From positions 1-41,479 of the forward strand of contig JANQSL010000070.1 in assembly GCA_028284075.1 (NCBI GenBank): DNA of 41,479 nucleotides. The letters run 5' to 3'. The DNA is from Candidatus Sumerlaeia bacterium (GTDB lineage Bacteria; Sumerlaeota; Sumerlaeia; SLMS01; JAHLLQ01). Below, one piece after another: positions 1-8,120 of this stretch. The notes beneath the pieces were generated by a model. That model was given only the letters and a program-made list of their open reading frames with translations, made no database searches and was not told where the DNA came from. The number at the start of each line of letters is the position of its first letter. Positions within the stretch are counted from its first letter, which is position 1. Both the position numbers and the translations under genes were made by a program.

Positions 1-1410
1 GACGGTTCGCCGATTTGCAATCCCTCGTTTTCCATCATATTCCTCGACGATCCGGACCTCACCATCCTGCACTGCTCTTGACGGTGCGTGAATTGTGGAA
101 TTCGGTACCCCGGAGAGTTCACGCCCGGCTGATGCCAGAAACTTCACACGCGCCAGCATCTCCGGCCTGAGCAGCGGGCTGGGGTTTTCGATCGCAACTT
201 TTGCCTGAAGCGTGTTCTTCTGAATGTCCGCCACGTGCAGGATGCGCGTTACCTGTCCGCTGAACACCTGGCCCGGCAAGACATCGGCGACGATCTCCGT
301 ACGTTGTCCGGCAGCGATTTTTCCCGCATCCGCCAGTGGCACATCAACACGCACCTGCAGCTTCGAGGGATTATAGAGTGTTGCGACAACAGCGGACCTT
401 GGATCATCCATGTTCAGCATCGTCTTGCTTCCGGGTTGCTTAAGGCGCTCCACAATCACCCCGTCCGCCGGTGCTTTGATCTCGAGCCGTTCGACACGCA
501 GTTTCGCTTCCGCCAGTGCAACCCGCGCCAGCTCCGCATCGGCTTGTGTGCGCTCGAAGGCGGCCCTGGCCACATCCAGTTCACGACGTTCTTCAACACG
601 GAGGCGAAGGTTCTCCCGCGCCGCTTTCACTTCAGCTTCTTCCCGCTGAATCCGGGCACGCACCGCTTCGATACGCCTGTGACGCGAATCAACCTGCGCT
701 TCCTGTGCCTCCATGCGCGTTCGTGCATCCACCACTTCCGAATCCGAGACGACTCGTGTCGCTCCCAGAGGTGCGATGCGATCGTTGTCGCTTTGCAGCC
801 TCTCCAGATCGGCCTTCGCCACACGAACCTCCGCCTCCAACTGTCCAAGCTCAGCGTGAGATTCTTTCAGCCGTGCTTCCGCCACGCTCATATTGCGTAT
901 TCGCTCAACGGGGTTGTCCCAATCGGTTTGCGCCGCATCGAGCCGCGCCCTTGTCTCCGCGACCATTGCTTTGCGCACCTGGAAGTCAGCTGTCGCGCGA
1001 TCCAGAGCCAATAGTGCATCATCGGCAATCAGTCGTGCCAGCACCTGGCCTTTACTGACGGTATCGCCTTCGAGAACCAGCATCTCGTCCAGGATACCGT
1101 CTGTCAGCGATGTTGCCTCGATCAGGTACGGGTCAGCTTCGATCCAGCCCGCTGCCTGCACGACGGCAACTCCAGGCGCGATGCCCGCTGATTCCTTTTC
1201 AACCACGGGGACGGCAGCGACCTCGGTCGCGGGCGTCAGCGATTCCGAAGCCGAGCTGAGAAACAGCACCGCCACGCCCAGCAGAATGGTTCCAGGTACG
1301 CCGACACGCGTTACCCAGCGGAATCTCGGTGGCGAAATCTTCGCCATTACTTCCGAGTGGCGGCGTGAAAGCGTTTCAACACCTATCTGATTTTCCTGAG
1401 TTTCTGTCAT
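1..1410 (-). CDS. HlyD/RND-type periplasmic adaptor (membrane fusion protein), C-terminus cut by window edge
   Basis: Reading the minus strand from ATG at 1410 gives an open frame of 470 codons that leaves the window still open. It has about 35 cytoplasmic residues, one membrane segment at about residues 36-54, and a barrel-sandwich half beginning near residue 80. A long charged Ala/Glu/Arg-rich coiled coil spans about 135-285. The second lipoyl half (around KAPADGVIVERL) and a beta-barrel region follow. This order is that of periplasmic adaptors of the HlyD/EmrA/MacA type, which link an inner-membrane pump to an outer-membrane channel. AGGAG lies upstream of the ATG. No pump gene is in view; it would be expected beyond the left edge. 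Substrate unknown. Confidence 0.85.
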   Translation of the reverse strand, partial: MTETQENQIGVETLSRRHSEVMAKISPPRFRWVTRVGVPGTILLGVAVLFLSSASESLTPATEVAAVPVVEKESAGIAPGVAVVQAAGWIEADPYLIEATSLTDGILDEMLVLEGDTVSKGQVLARLIADDALLALDRATADFQVRKAMVAETRARLDAAQTDWDNPVERIRNMSVAEARLKESHAELGQLEAEVRVAKADLERLQSDNDRIAPLGATRVVSDSEVVDARTRMEAQEAQVDSRHRRIEAVRARIQREEAEVKAARENLRLRVEERRELDVARAAFERTQADAELARVALAEAKLRVERLEIKAPADGVIVERLKQPGSKTMLNMDDPRSAVVATLYNPSKLQVRVDVPLADAGKIAAGQRTEIVADVLPGQVFSGQVTRILHVADIQKNTLQAKVAIENPSPLLRPEMLARVKFLASAGRELSGVPNSTIHAPSRAVQDGEVRIVEEYDGKRGIANRRTV

Positions 1411-1517
1411 AACAGCACCGTCTCCTGCTCTTGAGCACAGAAGTCCAAAACAACAAGTCAGGGCGTCCAAAGGGGTCGCCATGAAACATTGCAGAGTCTA
1501 TTTGGAGATGAGCTGTA

Positions 1518-1964
1518 TCAGATTATGAAGATGCAGTTCACGAGCTGCAGCGGCGGACCGTGGGAGAACAGCTTGTCAGTCTGTCGCTGAGAGAGAAAGC
1601 GTTCATCAGCTTCCTGTACCACAAGTGGCTGACAGTCCTGAAGAACAATGGGAGCCTGGGCCGAAGTTTCACGGAGACTCTGGGCCTGAGAAGAGATCGC
1701 GGAAGGCAGCGAGAAAACGCAGCATGTCGTCAGTGGACAGGGATGATTGTTGGGTTTCGGAGCCTCGTCGTCGGCCTGATTTTTCCGGCTGCAGCACCCG
1801 TCTTCACTCTGCCGGTCGACCACCGCTTCAGAGAGAGCGACATCACAGCAGGCCTCAAAACATACTCCCGCAATCCTTTGCGGAAGAACACTCCATACCA
1901 TAAGCCCACAAAGAAGGAAGGCAAAGGTGCGATGAAGAGGGGGAGGTCGGAATCCGTCTCTCAT
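1518..1964 (-). CDS. small Cys-rich secreted or membrane-anchored protein, unknown function
   Basis: A 148-residue protein whose start codon overlaps the stop of the upstream mannosyltransferase-like gene in an ATGA arrangement (1961-1964), which argues for a real, translationally coupled gene. A hydrophobic segment at about residues 13-33 could be a signal peptide or anchor. It is followed by clustered cysteines (CFEACC, then CC, then CPLTTCC) in a polar region that may bind metal or form disulfides. The C-terminus carries no recognisable domain. It lies 107 bp upstream of the adaptor gene on the same strand. A metal-related role with the efflux adaptor is only a guess from the cysteines and the neighbour. 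Confidence 0.6.
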   Translation of the reverse strand: MRDGFRPPPLHRTFAFLLCGLMVWSVLPQRIAGVCFEACCDVALSEAVVDRQSEDGCCSRKNQADDEAPKPNNHPCPLTTCCVFSLPSAISSQAQSLRETSAQAPIVLQDCQPLVVQEADERFLSQRQTDKLFSHGPPLQLVNCIFII

Positions 1965-3481
1965 GAGTTTCGGATAGGCGGCATGCCGTGGTTTGTCAAG
2001 CCATGGCCTCTCCGCCCTGGGGGTTTCAGTCTTGCTGCAGCGACCGCGACCACGATCATCCCTCCATATTCAAGTCCCATGACCCAGCCCGGGAGCTTCC
2101 AGACCTCTTCGCTCCACCAACGGGGCAGAACGGCGTAAGTGAGTGGTATCGTCAGGCTCCACCAGAGTGCCGCGGCCGACAATGCGCCGCCTCCAAAAGC
2201 CGCAGGGAGAAGTGTCAAAAGATACCAGGGATGAACCACCGGCGAAAGCAGCAGTCCGGCTCCCACAACCACCAGCCACTGCTCATGAAACGGCCGGCGG
2301 CGAAACAGCATCCAGGCCCACACTATCGCGAACAGCGAAGCGGCGACAAGCCGTGCAAGGAACGCTGCAGGATGAATGGGCTCATATCCTTTTGATGCAA
2401 GGAGGCGATCCCCGAGATCATCATGGGAAATCAGTCTTCCGATCATGTCGAAGGGTGCCATCAGAGCGGTTCCTTCATTATCAACGGCGTACAAGGCCAT
2501 CACAAGACCACGGTTCAGCGGGCCATTGAATTCCCAGTTTCGATTGTACGTGCCCAGAGTCGAGAACAGATCGCTGCCTGCCGACGCGAAAGGCACATAG
2601 GCAAGGGCCACCAGCCCCGTCACCATAAGAACCATGGCCACCCGGTGCTTCCATGCTCTCTGATGCAGGATCAGATGGGGGAGAAGTGCGGCTGGCGCCA
2701 GTTTGGTCAGGACAGCCGCGGCCATGGCGAATGAAGAGGAAATCGCCGAAGCACGGGAGTTGTTCGTCTGGCTCGCGGCAGCCATCACCATTGCCGCGGT
2801 GGCCAGCAACATCATTGCGTCTAAATGGCCACTATAACCGATCTCGATTGCGAGTAACGGGTGCGATGCAAATGCCAGCGTGCGGCCTGTTGGAAGGTTG
2901 CGATGCTGCAGCCAGCGATGAATGCACAACATCGAAAGAAGTGCCATGCCACAAAAAGCCAGCTTGAGTGCTGAAATACCCTGGCCTGTTATTGCCACGG
3001 CGGCAAAAACAACCTGAGCAAGCGGAGGATAAATCGCTGACAGGTTCGGGTTGTTAACTCGCTGGTGCAGGTTGTGGTACCTTCCTGCGAGCTCCGCCAA
3101 CTCCGGTGATGAAGGAGCATGGGCATAAGGATTGTGACCCGACAGGATAACACGTCCCTCCCAGGCGTACCGCCACATATCGTCAGAAAGAAGTGGTTCG
3201 ACGAAGATCCCGGAAATCAGTACGATGGACGGAATGGCAACCAGCAGGACTCTGGTGCTTTTCATCGGGAGTGGTCTGTTCCACCAAATTCGAGCATTGA
3301 TGAGCCACAACACCGTCCAGACGGGATACCCGATCAGAAGCCAGAGCCGGAAGCCGTCCGCGAGTTCCGCAGTACCGGCGTCCCGCGCTTGTAATGAAAG
3401 CTGCATCAGCCAGCCGGCAGGAATGATCGTGGCACTGAGCAGAGCGACGCCGGCAAGGGTCGGATGTACGGGGGTTTTCAT
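1961..3481 (-). CDS. GT-C fold polyprenol-phosphate-mannose-dependent mannosyltransferase-like membrane protein
   Basis: A 506-residue polytopic membrane protein with about a dozen hydrophobic segments. Near residue 100, after the first few membrane segments, stands DDMWRYAWEGRV. The Asp-rich first periplasmic loop is the catalytic signature region of GT-C glycosyltransferases. It is followed by GHNPYAHAP and then AIYPPLAQ, a combination typical of the bacterial DUF2029/MptA-like alpha-mannosyltransferases that use lipid-linked sugar donors outside the membrane. The exact acceptor cannot be read from sequence. It begins a minus-strand run with the Cys-rich gene. No operator of the glycan regulon lies upstream, so it probably belongs to envelope glycan synthesis, not catabolism. 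Confidence 0.75.
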   Translation of the reverse strand: MKTPVHPTLAGVALLSATIIPAGWLMQLSLQARDAGTAELADGFRLWLLIGYPVWTVLWLINARIWWNRPLPMKSTRVLLVAIPSIVLISGIFVEPLLSDDMWRYAWEGRVILSGHNPYAHAPSSPELAELAGRYHNLHQRVNNPNLSAIYPPLAQVVFAAVAITGQGISALKLAFCGMALLSMLCIHRWLQHRNLPTGRTLAFASHPLLAIEIGYSGHLDAMMLLATAAMVMAAASQTNNSRASAISSSFAMAAAVLTKLAPAALLPHLILHQRAWKHRVAMVLMVTGLVALAYVPFASAGSDLFSTLGTYNRNWEFNGPLNRGLVMALYAVDNEGTALMAPFDMIGRLISHDDLGDRLLASKGYEPIHPAAFLARLVAASLFAIVWAWMLFRRRPFHEQWLVVVGAGLLLSPVVHPWYLLTLLPAAFGGGALSAAALWWSLTIPLTYAVLPRWWSEEVWKLPGWVMGLEYGGMIVVAVAAARLKPPGRRGHGLTNHGMPPIRNS

Positions 3482-3685
3482 CGGTCAGAGTGTGCCACGC
3501 GATATCTCCTCGATGGTGTGTTCCTTTCGCCACAGGGCAAGTGCAGGCAACACAGGCTTGGGCCGGAGATGGCCGAAAACCCGCTTCCAAGGTTGCCACC
3601 GCAGGTCGAACGCTCAATTTTGCATCCACCAACTTCAAATCGCGGCGATTGAAGCCACCGTCTCGATTTACACGGAGGCGCGACA

Positions 3686-3934
3686 ATGGAAGCTCAGGAT
3701 TGCGGCAAGAATTACTGGTGTGTGAAAACGGACCTCTCGGACGATGGGGAGGTTCATTTGTATGCCGACTCGGCATTGATCACGGATACCGGCGATGTGG
3801 TTTTCCGGAATGGGGACGGGTTGGCGCTAATATCCTTTGCCGAAGGAAACTGGAGCGCCTTTTATGCGGCAAGTACCGAAGACGGGAGTCCTCTTGCCGT
3901 CGAACACTGGGCGGGCGAGGTGGAGGAGGACTGA
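3686..3934 (+). CDS. small acidic protein, unknown function
   Basis: An 82-residue protein with no signal peptide or membrane segment, strongly acidic at the C-terminus (ending GEVEED). GGAGG at 3674-3678 sits 7 bases before the ATG, and a strong terminator follows at 3969-3998, so the gene is well framed. The sequence (MEAQDCGKNYWCVKTDL and onward) looks like a compact beta-rich fold, with short strands such as GEVHLYADSALI and GDVVFRNGDGLALISF. I do not recognise the family. It stands alone, divergent from the mannosyltransferase-like gene and convergent with the secreted protein gene that follows. Confidence 0.65.
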   Translation: MEAQDCGKNYWCVKTDLSDDGEVHLYADSALITDTGDVVFRNGDGLALISFAEGNWSAFYAASTEDGSPLAVEHWAGEVEED

Positions 3935-3968
3935 ACGTCTCCTCTCGTCATGCCTGTCATTAAAATGA

Positions 3969-3998
3969 AAAGAGGAGCCTTGCAACAGGCTCCTCTTT
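3969..3998. terminator. bidirectional rho-independent terminator
   Basis: A 12-bp perfect stem (AAAGAGGAGCCT with AGGCTCCTCTTT) around a 6-base loop, followed by CTTATTC on the plus strand and a T-rich stretch on the minus strand. It lies between two convergent genes and can serve both. Confidence 0.9.
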
Positions 3999-4036
3999 CT
4001 TATTCGTGGCAAACACTCTGCCAGTGTCAGAACCTG

Positions 4037-4900
4037 CTACTCAAACATCTGCCAGTTTTCGACGGACGCGGCTGATGGTGCGGTGTCAAACGCCTGCAGA
4101 TCGCCGCGATCGGTGTTGGTGGGAGAGGTGAAATCATAGTCTGCGTCCATGCCGCCGGACCAGTAGAGTTCATCGAGGTAGACGGTGGCAGTGGTTCCGC
4201 CATCGACCGTAAACGACCACCCGTTGCCGTCCTTGGTTGCCGCACCTGTTATTGCGGCGGACGATGATGGAGTGGTGCTGTCAGCGTAGAAATAAACACC
4301 AGGTGAGATACTGGCCTGATTGACCTGTGGACGATTGTCATTGGCCGCCACGTTATGAACGAAAATCTGAACCGTAATGAATGTCCACGTGTCAGCGGCG
4401 GTGATCGTCGTGACCGCTCCGCTTGAACTTCCCGCGAGATCTTCACCACCCGTTACGTCAATCTGTGAGCCGGTTGATGTCAGCTCGACGAAGAATCGGT
4501 GAGGCGTTGAGTCCAGTTCCGTGTTGTACTCAAACCGGGCCACATTCCCCGCGGCCGGGATGGAGTCCACACTCAGGCCAAACTGAAAGTAGACCAGGTT
4601 GCCACCGCCCTGCCCGGGGTAGCCATCGGCCACCGTGATCGATTCTCCGGGGGACAGTTCGTAGGAGGCGGAACCGGCGAAGGCCGTGGATGTGACACGG
4701 CTTCCAGTCTCTGTGATGAGCGTCGCGGTGGGGGAACCGTCCAGACTCGCGTCGTAGGTATCAACAGTCACTCCATCCGCAAGGATAGGGGTCGCCTCAA
4801 AATCCTCGTCAATGTAGACATTGGCAGTGGCCGACGAGGCGGCCAGAGCAAACGCGGCAGCAGCCGCCGTCAGGAAAAGACTGGAAAATCTGAGCTTCAT
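4037..4900 (-). CDS. secreted beta-sandwich (LamG/jelly-roll-like) protein, paralogue of the 5089-6015 product
   Basis: A 287-residue exported protein with a clear signal peptide (about 26 residues, Ala-rich core, cleavage near SATANVYID). The mature protein opens with NVYIDEDFE, is rich in Thr, Ser, Gly and aromatic strands, and ends with a YLDELYWSGG strand. Both features recur in the next gene, so the two are diverged paralogues. The composition fits a concanavalin-like or carbohydrate-binding beta-sandwich, but no catalytic motif is visible. AAGGAG precedes the ATG at good spacing. A class A operator lies 63 bp upstream, putting it in the glycan regulon. Likely role: binding glycan outside the cell (inference). 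Confidence 0.8.
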   Translation of the reverse strand: MKLRFSSLFLTAAAAAFALAASSATANVYIDEDFEATPILADGVTVDTYDASLDGSPTATLITETGSRVTSTAFAGSASYELSPGESITVADGYPGQGGGNLVYFQFGLSVDSIPAAGNVARFEYNTELDSTPHRFFVELTSTGSQIDVTGGEDLAGSSSGAVTTITAADTWTFITVQIFVHNVAANDNRPQVNQASISPGVYFYADSTTPSSSAAITGAATKDGNGWSFTVDGGTTATVYLDELYWSGGMDADYDFTSPTNTDRGDLQAFDTAPSAASVENWQMFE

Positions 4901-4962
4901 TGAGTGGTGCTCCTTGGCTTGTATGAGAATCAGCTCGATTCAACCGGAGCCGAATCGAGACT

Positions 4963-4972
4963 GTATATACAC
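4963..4972. promoter_or_regulatory. class A operator (TGTATATACA), upstream of the 4037-4900 gene
   Basis: Perfect 10-bp palindrome. Read in gene orientation it is GTGTATATACAG. A TTGACA lies 19-23 bases upstream on the minus strand (complement of 4991-4996). The TATATA/TATACA core could itself be the -10 box, so a bound protein would block RNA polymerase. The next 11 bases (AGACGG in plus) resemble those at the 6094 site. Confidence 0.75.
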
Positions 4973-5030
4973 TTTAGACGGAGAGGTTTTTGTCAACGGC
5001 TATTTGGAGCGGCTCCCACGGCTAAAAGAA

Positions 5031-5058
5031 CAGACCCCGGCAATAAATCCGGGGTCTG
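5031..5058 (-). terminator. rho-independent terminator for the 5089-6015 gene
   Basis: A 10-bp perfect stem (CAGACCCCGG with CCGGGGTCTG) and an 8-base loop. On the minus strand it is followed by TTCTTTTAGCC. It separates the two secreted paralogues into independent transcription units. Confidence 0.85.
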
Positions 5059-5088
5059 GGAAGAGACATTTTGTAACCGGTATGGAAC

Positions 5089-6015
5089 CTACTCGACTCC
5101 GAATGTGTCCAGTTCCACCGGCAGGGAGGTATCGAGGATCATGCGATTCGGGGAATTGTCAGGAAATGCTCCCGGCGTCATGGCAGCTTCCCAATAAAAG
5201 TCGTCCAGGACAGCGTCGGTGCCTGACGGAACGGTGAAAATCAATCCGTCGGATTCTCCGAGTGCTGCGCTAAAGGGATAGACGGCATCCGGGGAACCCA
5301 CCGGTGACGCTGACCAGAAGAGGGCGGTTCCTTCCGGGACGGTAATGCCGAGAACGGGATCCGTTTCGTCCGAGACACCGCCGCCGGTGAAGTTTTTATT
5401 AATGCCGACGGTGATTAATTTCCAGTCGCCAGCCGCGGCAATGGGCGTACCGATTGTTGTCGGGCCAAAGCCCGTAAGTGCGCCACCATCTTCACCCACT
5501 TCGACTGTGGCACCGCCCGAACCATCGGATACGAGCTGTACATAGAAATTCGCCACCGGCTCTGCGGCGACTGTGCCCCAGGGAATATCCAGTCGTGCGA
5601 ACACCGTTGATGCAACAGCACCGGTGGAATCTCCGGTGATGTTGAACTGAACGTAAGTCAGAGGGCCGCCGGCTGAACCGGTAAATCCTCCCATCGGAGT
5701 CACGCTGAAGGCACTGCCGAAAGGAACGGCATATGCCATTGACGGAGTTTGTGGAGAGCCTCCTGCGGCCACGACCGGGGAGCCGACAGGGACGACCGTC
5801 AAAGGCGTTCCAACAGAGGGATCCGCAACGGTGTTGCCATCGAGGTTGTCGCTGAAGGTGTTGACTGCCCCCCCGGTCGTTGTGCTTCCGCTGCCATCCC
5901 AGGCAACGCCGTCCTCAAAGTCTTCATCAATAAAGATGTTGGCCGACACCGGCGAGGCAAGAGCCAGCGTGAGCAGCGCGGCTCCGGTTGCTGAGAGAAG
6001 CTGTTTCAGTTTCAT
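5089..6015 (-). CDS. secreted beta-sandwich (LamG/jelly-roll-like) protein with C-terminal LPVELDTFGVE tail
   Basis: A 308-residue exported protein with signal peptide MKLKQLLSATGAALLTLALA, cleaved near VSANIFID. The mature start NIFIDEDFED and the late DDFYWEAAM strand match the 4037-4900 product, so they are paralogues of a Gly/Thr-rich beta-sandwich type. It ends in LPVELDTFGVE, closely similar to the end of the protein at 36237-37121. This suggests a shared C-terminal sorting or anchoring signal. AGGAG precedes the ATG. A class A operator lies 79 bp upstream and a terminator follows the stop, so it is a single-gene unit in the glycan regulon. Ligand unknown. Confidence 0.8.
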   Translation of the reverse strand: MKLKQLLSATGAALLTLALASPVSANIFIDEDFEDGVAWDGSGSTTTGGAVNTFSDNLDGNTVADPSVGTPLTVVPVGSPVVAAGGSPQTPSMAYAVPFGSAFSVTPMGGFTGSAGGPLTYVQFNITGDSTGAVASTVFARLDIPWGTVAAEPVANFYVQLVSDGSGGATVEVGEDGGALTGFGPTTIGTPIAAAGDWKLITVGINKNFTGGGVSDETDPVLGITVPEGTALFWSASPVGSPDAVYPFSAALGESDGLIFTVPSGTDAVLDDFYWEAAMTPGAFPDNSPNRMILDTSLPVELDTFGVE

Positions 6016-6093
6016 GATATCGCTCTCCTGATTGAAATAGACTATGGATCAGCCACGGGGTCGAGGCGCCACAAAAGTGGAATGGTCCAAGTG

Positions 6094-6103
6094 TGTATAT
6101 ACG
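6094..6103. promoter_or_regulatory. class A operator (TGTATATACG), upstream of the 5089-6015 gene
   Basis: One mismatch from the perfect palindrome, with the flanking context GTGTGTATATACGC. In gene orientation a TTGCAG hexamer lies about 18-20 bases upstream of the TATA core, giving the same architecture as the 4963 site. Confidence 0.7.
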
Positions 6104-6178
6104 CTCAGACGGGGTTCAAAACTGCAAGACCAAACTAAAGCTGCATGTGGAATGCGGTGGATTCGGGGCCTGGGAGGG

Positions 6179-7147
6179 TTATGCCGCCGACGGGTAGTGC
6201 CGCATTTCCTGCCAGATTCCGTGAATCAGGTCGTAGCTCTCCATCGGCATGCCTTTGAAGACGCAGTTGGAGGTGCTGAAGATATAGCCGCCGCCGGGTT
6301 TGGCGTAAGTCAGGCAGTATTCAGTACTTTCGCGAATTTGCTCCGGCGTGCCGGTTTGCATGTGGGCGCAGTGCACGTTGCCGCAAAGCGCGACACGGTC
6401 GCCGTACTCTTCCTTGATGTGCCTGATGTCCATCCCTGCCATGGGATCGATGGAATGGATGGCATGGGGCTCTGCGTCGACGATCATGTCAAACACGGGC
6501 ATCAGATTTCCGTCGGAATGCTTGATTACATATGCCCCCAGTTCACGCTGGGCGTGAACAAGGCGCTTGAGGTACGGCGCGATGAATTCGCCAAAGAGAT
6601 CCGGTGAGATGAAAGGTCCGTTGTTGAAGGCGTAGTCGGAGCAGAGCACAAAACCGTCGAGCCCGCCTTTCATCATGGTATGACACTCCACCAGGCGGGT
6701 GCGGAGGCGCTCTTCGGAGTCTCGATGGAGACCATCGGGGTCCTCGTAAAGGCGCATGCAAAATTCCTCCATTCCCCACATGGGAATTTCCCATGTCGCA
6801 TCACCATGACAAAGAATCAGATACTCGTCGCCCGCGATTTCCCGAATTTCACGCGCTGTGTCCACCATGCCACGGGCATAGTCTGGATAGGCGTCTGCCT
6901 GTGTATTGGTGAGAGCGATGATGGAGTGGTTGTATCGTTGTGCAATGTCGACATGGAGTCGGGCGTTGTGCCGGATAGCCTGTTCATAAGGCACCGTATC
7001 GAAGGGCGGACAGCCACCGGCCCCATAGAACATGCGTCCATCGAAGTCGCGTTCCGTTTCGTAGAAAGCCAGTTCGAAGGCGGGCACGAAGTCCGGCTGA
7101 CGGCGCTCAAGGGCGAGAATGGCACGTTGGCGGTGGCTGGAGGTCAT
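6179..7147 (-). CDS. uroporphyrinogen decarboxylase (URO-D) family protein, non-haem role likely
   Basis: A 322-residue soluble protein with the layout of URO-D/MtaA-like TIM barrels: an N-terminal RAILALERRQPDFVPAF, the middle segment HSDGNLMPVFDMIVDAEPHA, then ALCGNVHCAHMQTG and a late GGGYIFSTSNCV. Such proteins are numerous in PVC-type and related genomes and often sit near glycoside hydrolases. True haem-pathway HemE is unlikely here because the gene stands alone in a sugar regulon. Related enzymes act in corrinoid methyl transfer with a Cys/His zinc site; here the first position reads HSD in place of HxC, so this chemistry is not assured. The ATG has no clear ribosome site. A class A operator lies only about 22 bp upstream, implying a very short leader. 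Confidence 0.8.
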   Translation of the reverse strand: MTSSHRQRAILALERRQPDFVPAFELAFYETERDFDGRMFYGAGGCPPFDTVPYEQAIRHNARLHVDIAQRYNHSIIALTNTQADAYPDYARGMVDTAREIREIAGDEYLILCHGDATWEIPMWGMEEFCMRLYEDPDGLHRDSEERLRTRLVECHTMMKGGLDGFVLCSDYAFNNGPFISPDLFGEFIAPYLKRLVHAQRELGAYVIKHSDGNLMPVFDMIVDAEPHAIHSIDPMAGMDIRHIKEEYGDRVALCGNVHCAHMQTGTPEQIRESTEYCLTYAKPGGGYIFSTSNCVFKGMPMESYDLIHGIWQEMRHYPSAA

Positions 7148-7169
7148 GGCGGCTAACCGGGGTCAGTAT

Positions 7170-7179
7170 TGTATATACA
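7170..7179. promoter_or_regulatory. class A operator (TGTATATACA), upstream of the URO-D family gene
   Basis: Perfect 10-bp palindrome in the divergent region between the URO-D family gene and the pseudopilin gene. On the minus strand TTGCTT, 17 bases and TATACA make a plausible promoter whose -10 lies inside the operator, with transcription starting about 15-20 bases before the ATG. Confidence 0.75.
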
Positions 7180-7280
7180 CTTTTGCGGATGCAAGCAAAC
7201 CCGGCGGAAGTCGGTTCGAGGCGATACGGTAATCCGGAACGTGCCAAAAAGCGTTGACAGGGAATGGGCCGACCGAGATG

Positions 7281-7290
7281 TGTATATACA
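7281..7290. promoter_or_regulatory. class A operator (TGTATATACA), upstream of the pseudopilin gene
   Basis: Perfect 10-bp palindrome 111 bp before the pseudopilin start. TTGACA at 7254-7259 lies 21 bases upstream, the same relation as at 4963. The two operators in this 254-bp divergent region are 111 bp apart, about ten or eleven helical turns, so looping between them is possible. Confidence 0.75.
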
Positions 7291-7401
7291 GTTGCGGGTA
7301 TCCCTCATTTCGACCGCTTAAGAACAGCAAGGGCCTCCGCGGGTCCAACGGTCTCGAAGGAACCCGACAAGCCTCATTGTCTTCTGAAGGAGTTTGCCCG
7401 A

Positions 7402-8037
7402 ATGAAAAGAACAGTTTCTGAGAAGGCGTTACACGGTTTCACGCTTATTGAGCTGCTGATCGTGGTCGCTATTATTGCCATTCTCGCCGCCATCGCGGTT
7501 CCAAACTTCCTTGAAGCGCAAATTCGCTCCAAGGTGTCACGGGCCCAGGCGGACATGAGGTCAATTGCCACGGCCCTTGAAGCATATGCCGTGGACTACA
7601 ACCGCTATCCGCCCGATGAAGTTTGGATCAACAGTGCCGCGAATCCGCTTCCTCCACCCATTCAGGAAGAGCGGGCCCTGGCGGCTCTGAGTCGTTTGAC
7701 AACACCTGTCGCCTTCATGACTTCAATTCTGAGAAACCCGTTTCCAAATGAGACGGACGAACAGCCGGTACAGAGTTACTTCCGCTACTTTGGCCGTGAA
7801 TGGAAGGCGGAGCCCGGTGTGGTGGGAGCTCTTCCGGCGGGTGCCGCAACCTCGAAGGAATGGTCGCTGGGATCGGCCGGACCCGATGGTATCTCAAACC
7901 TCGGGGAATGGCTGATGTGGGGTGAGGATATTCTGAACCAGCAGAACGGTTTTTTGCCTTTTTGGGGTCCGGGTGGTCTCTATGATCCCACGAATGGTAC
8001 GATAAGTGACGGTGATATTGTGCGTGTTGGGCCCTGA
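7402..8037 (+). CDS. type II secretion/type IV pilin-like pseudopilin
   Basis: A 211-residue protein with a textbook prepilin signal: a short basic leader ending in Gly12, then FTLIELLIVVAIIAILAAIA. Phe13 is the expected first mature residue and Glu17 the +5 Glu. The sequence continues VPNFLEAQIRSKVSRAQADM and a segment near LEAYAVDYNRYPPDE, characteristic of PulG-like proteins abundant in PVC and neighbouring phyla. A late SLGSAGPDG motif is also typical. I chose ATG 7402, not the longer frame, because GAAGGAG sits just before it and the longer frame would run through the operator. It is controlled by a class A site and closed by a terminator, a single-gene unit without other secretion genes. 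Confidence 0.88.
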   Translation: MKRTVSEKALHGFTLIELLIVVAIIAILAAIAVPNFLEAQIRSKVSRAQADMRSIATALEAYAVDYNRYPPDEVWINSAANPLPPPIQEERALAALSRLTTPVAFMTSILRNPFPNETDEQPVQSYFRYFGREWKAEPGVVGALPAGAATSKEWSLGSAGPDGISNLGEWLMWGEDILNQQNGFLPFWGPGGLYDPTNGTISDGDIVRVGP

Positions 8038-8070
8038 CACTCAGGATCAGGCTTGACGAGAACAAGGGAG

Positions 8071-8093
8071 GGCCGGGTAACCGGCCTTTCTTT
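8071..8093 (+). terminator. rho-independent terminator after the pseudopilin gene
   Basis: GGCCGG stem, GTAA loop, CCGGCC stem, then TTTCTTT. It ends just before the GH38-superfamily gene, whose own promoter is not evident, so partial read-through may supply it. Confidence 0.8.
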
Positions 8094-8120
8094 GTGTCCG
8101 CCATCGGGGAGCGGTTTGTG

